From the NCBI GenBank assembly GCA_963976885.1, contig CAXBNM010000206.1, forward strand, positions 1-8,404: a DNA stretch of 8,404 nucleotides. Direction: 5' to 3'. Positions within the stretch are counted from its first letter, which is position 1. Each line of letters begins with the position of its first letter. This document shows, one piece after another, positions 6,413-8,404 of the stretch. Made by a program: the position numbers and the translations under genes. Source of the DNA: JAUIAI01 sp963976885. GTDB lineage: Bacteria > Pseudomonadota > Gammaproteobacteria > Burkholderiales > Burkholderiaceae_E. The notes under the pieces are model-generated. The model saw only the letters and a list, made by a program, of their open reading frames with translations, did not search any database and was not told the DNA's origin.

Positions 6413-7662
6413 GGGTTCAGGCCTCGCCCGCGTACCGAGGCAAGCTTTTCGGCGTCGGGCACGAGGCCGCCGTCGGCGTAGTAGCCGGCGGCCAGCTTGG
6501 CTTCGATTTCAACCTGGGCATCGGCCGGCACCAGTTCATCGGGAATCTTCACCCGCTCCAGGACTTCAATGCCCGAGCCGGTGATGGCATCGAACTTGTC
6601 ATTGCTCATCGAGACCAGGCGGTGAATGCGCGTGATGCCAAGCCAGTGCAAGGCATCGGGCATCAGTTCCTGAAAGCGCATGTCCTGCACGCCGGCAACG
6701 CACTCGGTGCGCAGAAAATACTTGTCGGCGGAGTCGCCGCCGGCCTGTCGCTTGCGGGCGTTGTAGACGAGAAACTTGGTGACTTCGCCCAGTGCCCGGC
6801 CCTCTTTGCGGCTGTACGAGACCAGACCGACGCCGCCTTTCTGCGCGCCGCGCAGACATTCCTCGATGGCATGAGTGAGGTAAGGACGACAGGTGCAGAT
6901 GTCGGAACCAAACACGTCCGAGCCGTTGCATTCATCGTGGACGCGTGCGGTCAGTTCAACCGTCGGGTCGGACAGCTTGGCCGGGTCGCCAAAGATGTAA
7001 ATGGTCTGCCCACCAACAGGCGGCAAGAACACTTCGAGGTCGCTGCGCGTCACCAGTTCGGGATACATGCCGCCGGTTTCTTCAAACAGCGCGCGTCGCA
7101 GATCGGTTTCGCTGCAGCCAAAGCGCTTGGCCACACCGGGCAGATACCAGACCGGTTCGAGCGCTATTTTGGTGACGACAGCCGATCCGTTTTCAAGCAG
7201 CACCTCGCCGTCCGGCTTCAGCCGCTGAAAAGCGATGGCGGTGCGGATTTCAGGCAGATCGATATGCGCCTTGGTGACGGCAATCGTGGGCCGGATGTCG
7301 TAGCCCGCGGCAATTTCCGCGGCAAACGCGTCGGCAACAATGGCGCCGTACGGGTCGATGGAAACGATTCGATCCGGGTCTGACCATTGTGGGTGGGGAC
7401 CAAATACATCGGTGGGCGAGGTGTTGGTGAGATCGGCGCGGTGGCCGCTTTGCAACGACCCTGCCGCTACCGCCAGCGCCCGGTAGATGCCATAGGAGCC
7501 GGAGTGCGTGCCAATCACGTTGCGCTGCTGGCGATTGGAAACCGTGCCGATGATCGGGCCGCGCTCGGCGGCCGTTGCAGCACCCCAGTGAATCTGGTGC
7601 TCGCCGGCCTGGGCCTGATGAGAGGTCAGCCGGATGTGCCTGGGCGATGTGTTCTTTTCCAT
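6409..7662 (-). CDS. urc1: Urc1, GTP cyclohydrolase II-like uracil-catabolism enzyme
   Basis: RibA homologue of 417 residues, about twice the size of a stand-alone GTP cyclohydrolase II. An N-terminal extension (about 1-230, starting HIRLTSHQ) is typical of the URC1 group. The RibA-like domain spans about 235-395. RVHDEC (240-245) with C245, C256 and C258 gives the zinc site. RKEGRALG (285-292) matches RibA RQEGRNIG, and D327-M-R329 matches the catalytic Asp-x-Arg pair. Full conservation suggests ring-opening hydrolysis is retained but directed at a uracil-derived nucleotide or a related intermediate instead of GTP; that substrate is inferred from the yeast URC pathway. The ATG at 7662 is the only reasonable start before an in-frame stop (7683-7681). 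The AAGGA ahead of it is unusually close (one base). First gene of the tight urc1-urc4-alkB-upp-codA run. A true riboflavin-pathway RibA is unlikely given the extension and neighbours. Confidence 0.93.
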   Translation of the reverse strand: MEKNTSPRHIRLTSHQAQAGEHQIHWGAATAAERGPIIGTVSNRQQRNVIGTHSGSYGIYRALAVAAGSLQSGHRADLTNTSPTDVFGPHPQWSDPDRIVSIDPYGAIVADAFAAEIAAGYDIRPTIAVTKAHIDLPEIRTAIAFQRLKPDGEVLLENGSAVVTKIALEPVWYLPGVAKRFGCSETDLRRALFEETGGMYPELVTRSDLEVFLPPVGGQTIYIFGDPAKLSDPTVELTARVHDECNGSDVFGSDICTCRPYLTHAIEECLRGAQKGGVGLVSYSRKEGRALGEVTKFLVYNARKRQAGGDSADKYFLRTECVAGVQDMRFQELMPDALHWLGITRIHRLVSMSNDKFDAITGSGIEVLERVKIPDELVPADAQVEIEAKLAAGYYADGGLVPDAEKLASVRGRGLNP

Positions 7663-7738
7663 ATCCTTACTGTCACCGATTCAAGCGATCCGGGTCAAGT
7701 CAGAGACGAATCGCGGTGTGGCCAAACGCAAGCTTTGG

Positions 7739-7768
7739 AATATCAAGGCATGGTCGCATGAATTTCAA
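7739..7768 (-). promoter_or_regulatory. Candidate sigma70 promoter upstream of urc1
   Basis: On the minus strand TTGAAA (7768-7763, 5 of 6 to TTGACA) and GATATT (7744-7739, 4 of 6 to TATAAT) are 18 bases apart; TGATAT with 17-base spacing is the alternate reading. Transcription would begin near 7732 and give a leader of about 70 bases. That leader contains a 6-bp inverted repeat, GAATCG (7708-7713) with CGATTC (7677-7682). The element lies in the only sizeable gap of the cluster, so it may drive the five downstream genes separately from the permease. Confidence 0.4.
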
Positions 7769-7790
7769 TTCAGCGTACTGGGGTGCAGTA

Positions 7791-7803
7791 TTGACAGGGT
7801 CAA
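7791..7803. promoter_or_regulatory. TTGAC-AGG-GTCAA palindrome, possible operator
   Basis: Perfect 5-bp half-sites, TTGAC (7791-7795) and GTCAA (7799-7803), flank a 3-base centre. The palindrome sits 23 bases upstream of the candidate -35 of urc1 and 14 bases past the permease stop. The half-site resembles the E. coli RutR operator (TTGACCA-N2-TGGTCAA), whose regulator senses uracil and thymine, but the spacing differs. A second GGGTCAA copy lies at 7692-7698, 105 bases away. A transcription-factor site is plausible; the identity of the factor is unknown. Confidence 0.35.
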
Positions 7804-7808
7804 CGGGT

Positions 7809-7830
7809 GCGGGGTATCAGCGCTCCCCGC
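7809..7830 (-). repeat. GC-rich 6-bp hairpin over the permease stop
   Basis: GCGGGG (7809-7814) and CCCCGC (7825-7830) can pair around a 10-base loop containing the stop codon of the permease gene. No T-tract follows on the minus strand, so it is at best a weak or Rho-assisted 3' structure rather than an intrinsic terminator. Confidence 0.3.
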
Positions 7831-8404
7831 GGCGATAGGCTTGCATCAAGGCCTGCGGGTAGCTTGCGCGTCGGGCCACCAGCACCAGGGCAAGAATCGA
7901 CAACGCATAGGGCAGCATCAGATAAATCTGATAGGGCAGCGACCAGCCGAACAAACCGCCGTCGACCTGGGCCAGGCGCAACTGCAAGGCATCGAAGAAA
8001 GCAAACAACATGGCGCCGAGCAAAGCCTTGCCGGGACGCCACGAGGCAAACACCACCAGCGCCACGCAAATCCAGCCGCGGCCATTGATCATGTTGAAGA
8101 AAAACGCGTTGAATGCCGACAAGGTCAGAAACGATCCGGCAACACCCATCAGTGCCGAGCCGGCCATGATGGCGCCGATGCGCATCGGAATCACGGCAAT
8201 GCCCTGACCCTCGGCGGCGGCCGGGTTTTCCCCGACCATCCGGATGGCCAGACCGAGCGGCGTGCGATTGAGCAACCAGGCCAGCACCGCGACCATTACA
8301 AAAGCCAGCAAGGTCAGCGCGGTCAGGCCGGACAGCACCGGCAGCTGCAATGCGGCGAGCGGTGCGAAGGGTTCGATGGTCGGCGGGGTATCGACCTTGG
8401 GAAA
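7817..8404 (-). CDS. ABC transporter permease of the nucleoside/simple-sugar (YufQ-like, branched-chain permease fold) type, N-terminus outside window
   Basis: The last 195 residues of an inner-membrane permease. Hydrophobic spans lie at about residues 22-45, 72-95, 110-121, 125-145 and 160-178 of the visible part. The loop RMVGENPAAAEGQGI (55-69) and NGRGWICVALVVFASWRPG (107-125) match the second permease of BmpA/YufNOPQ-like purine/pyrimidine nucleoside importers. The reading frame is open to the window edge, so the apparent TTG start at 8350 is internal and about 110 residues are probably missing. Partner genes (first permease, ATPase, lipoprotein) should lie to the right. Upstream of urc1 in the same direction, it most likely imports cytosine, uracil or a nucleoside. 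A sugar or other ligand cannot be excluded. Confidence 0.88.
   Translation of the reverse strand, partial: FPKVDTPPTIEPFAPLAALQLPVLSGLTALTLLAFVMVAVLAWLLNRTPLGLAIRMVGENPAAAEGQGIAVIPMRIGAIMAGSALMGVAGSFLTLSAFNAFFFNMINGRGWICVALVVFASWRPGKALLGAMLFAFFDALQLRLAQVDGGLFGWSLPYQIYLMLPYALSILALVLVARRASYPQALMQAYRRGER

Noticed and set aside
6622..7383. A 253-codon plus-strand open frame antisense to urc1
   Set aside because: Shadow of urc1, with no ribosome binding site or family pattern.
7791..7819. TTGACA at 7791-7796 as a plus-strand -35 element
   Set aside because: No acceptable -10 at 16-18 bases, and it would transcribe antisense into the permease gene.
1..8404. CRISPR array, tRNA or insertion-sequence ends
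   Set aside because: Reading both strands showed no regularly spaced repeats, no tRNA cloverleaf pattern and no transposase or paired terminal repeats.

Overview
The window is a GC-rich bacterial segment. It is most likely from a Gram-negative proteobacterium, with Beta- or Gammaproteobacteria the best guess. The reasons are the base composition, a full AlkB of the E. coli type, an E. coli-like CodA, and a Sel1-repeat remnant. No rRNA or other taxonomic marker is present, so this placement is an inference from protein resemblance only.

The right two thirds (about 2513-8404) is one minus-strand catabolic cluster. Read in the direction of transcription, it begins with the C-terminal part of a nucleoside/simple-sugar type ABC permease (enters from the right edge, ends at 7817). 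A 154-base gap follows, holding a plausible promoter and a TTGAC-AGG-GTCAA palindrome. Then come urc1 (GTP cyclohydrolase II homologue), urc4 (DUF1688), alkB, upp (uracil phosphoribosyltransferase) and codA (cytosine deaminase). The last five genes are tightly packed: 4-base overlap urc1/urc4, 13-base gap urc4/alkB, 21-base gap alkB/upp, 1-base overlap upp/codA. They look like one operon.

urc1, urc4 and a uracil phosphoribosyltransferase (URC6) are the signature genes of the URC uracil-degradation route known genetically from the yeast Lachancea (Saccharomyces) kluyveri. That route first converts uracil to a nucleotide and ends in urea and 3-hydroxypropionate. The window therefore reads as a bacterial URC module with cytosine deamination as an upstream feeder and a transporter probably supplying the substrate. 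The unexpected member is alkB, an Fe(II)/2-oxoglutarate nucleic-acid demethylase gene, placed between urc4 and upp.

The left third is separate. On the minus strand, 1-1258 is a class III PLP aminotransferase cut by the left edge. Next comes a less GC-rich stretch (about 1480-2087) with a short perfect hairpin and a plus-strand fragment of a Sel1-repeat protein. A plus-strand DUF488 gene (2088-2501) then converges on the end of codA.
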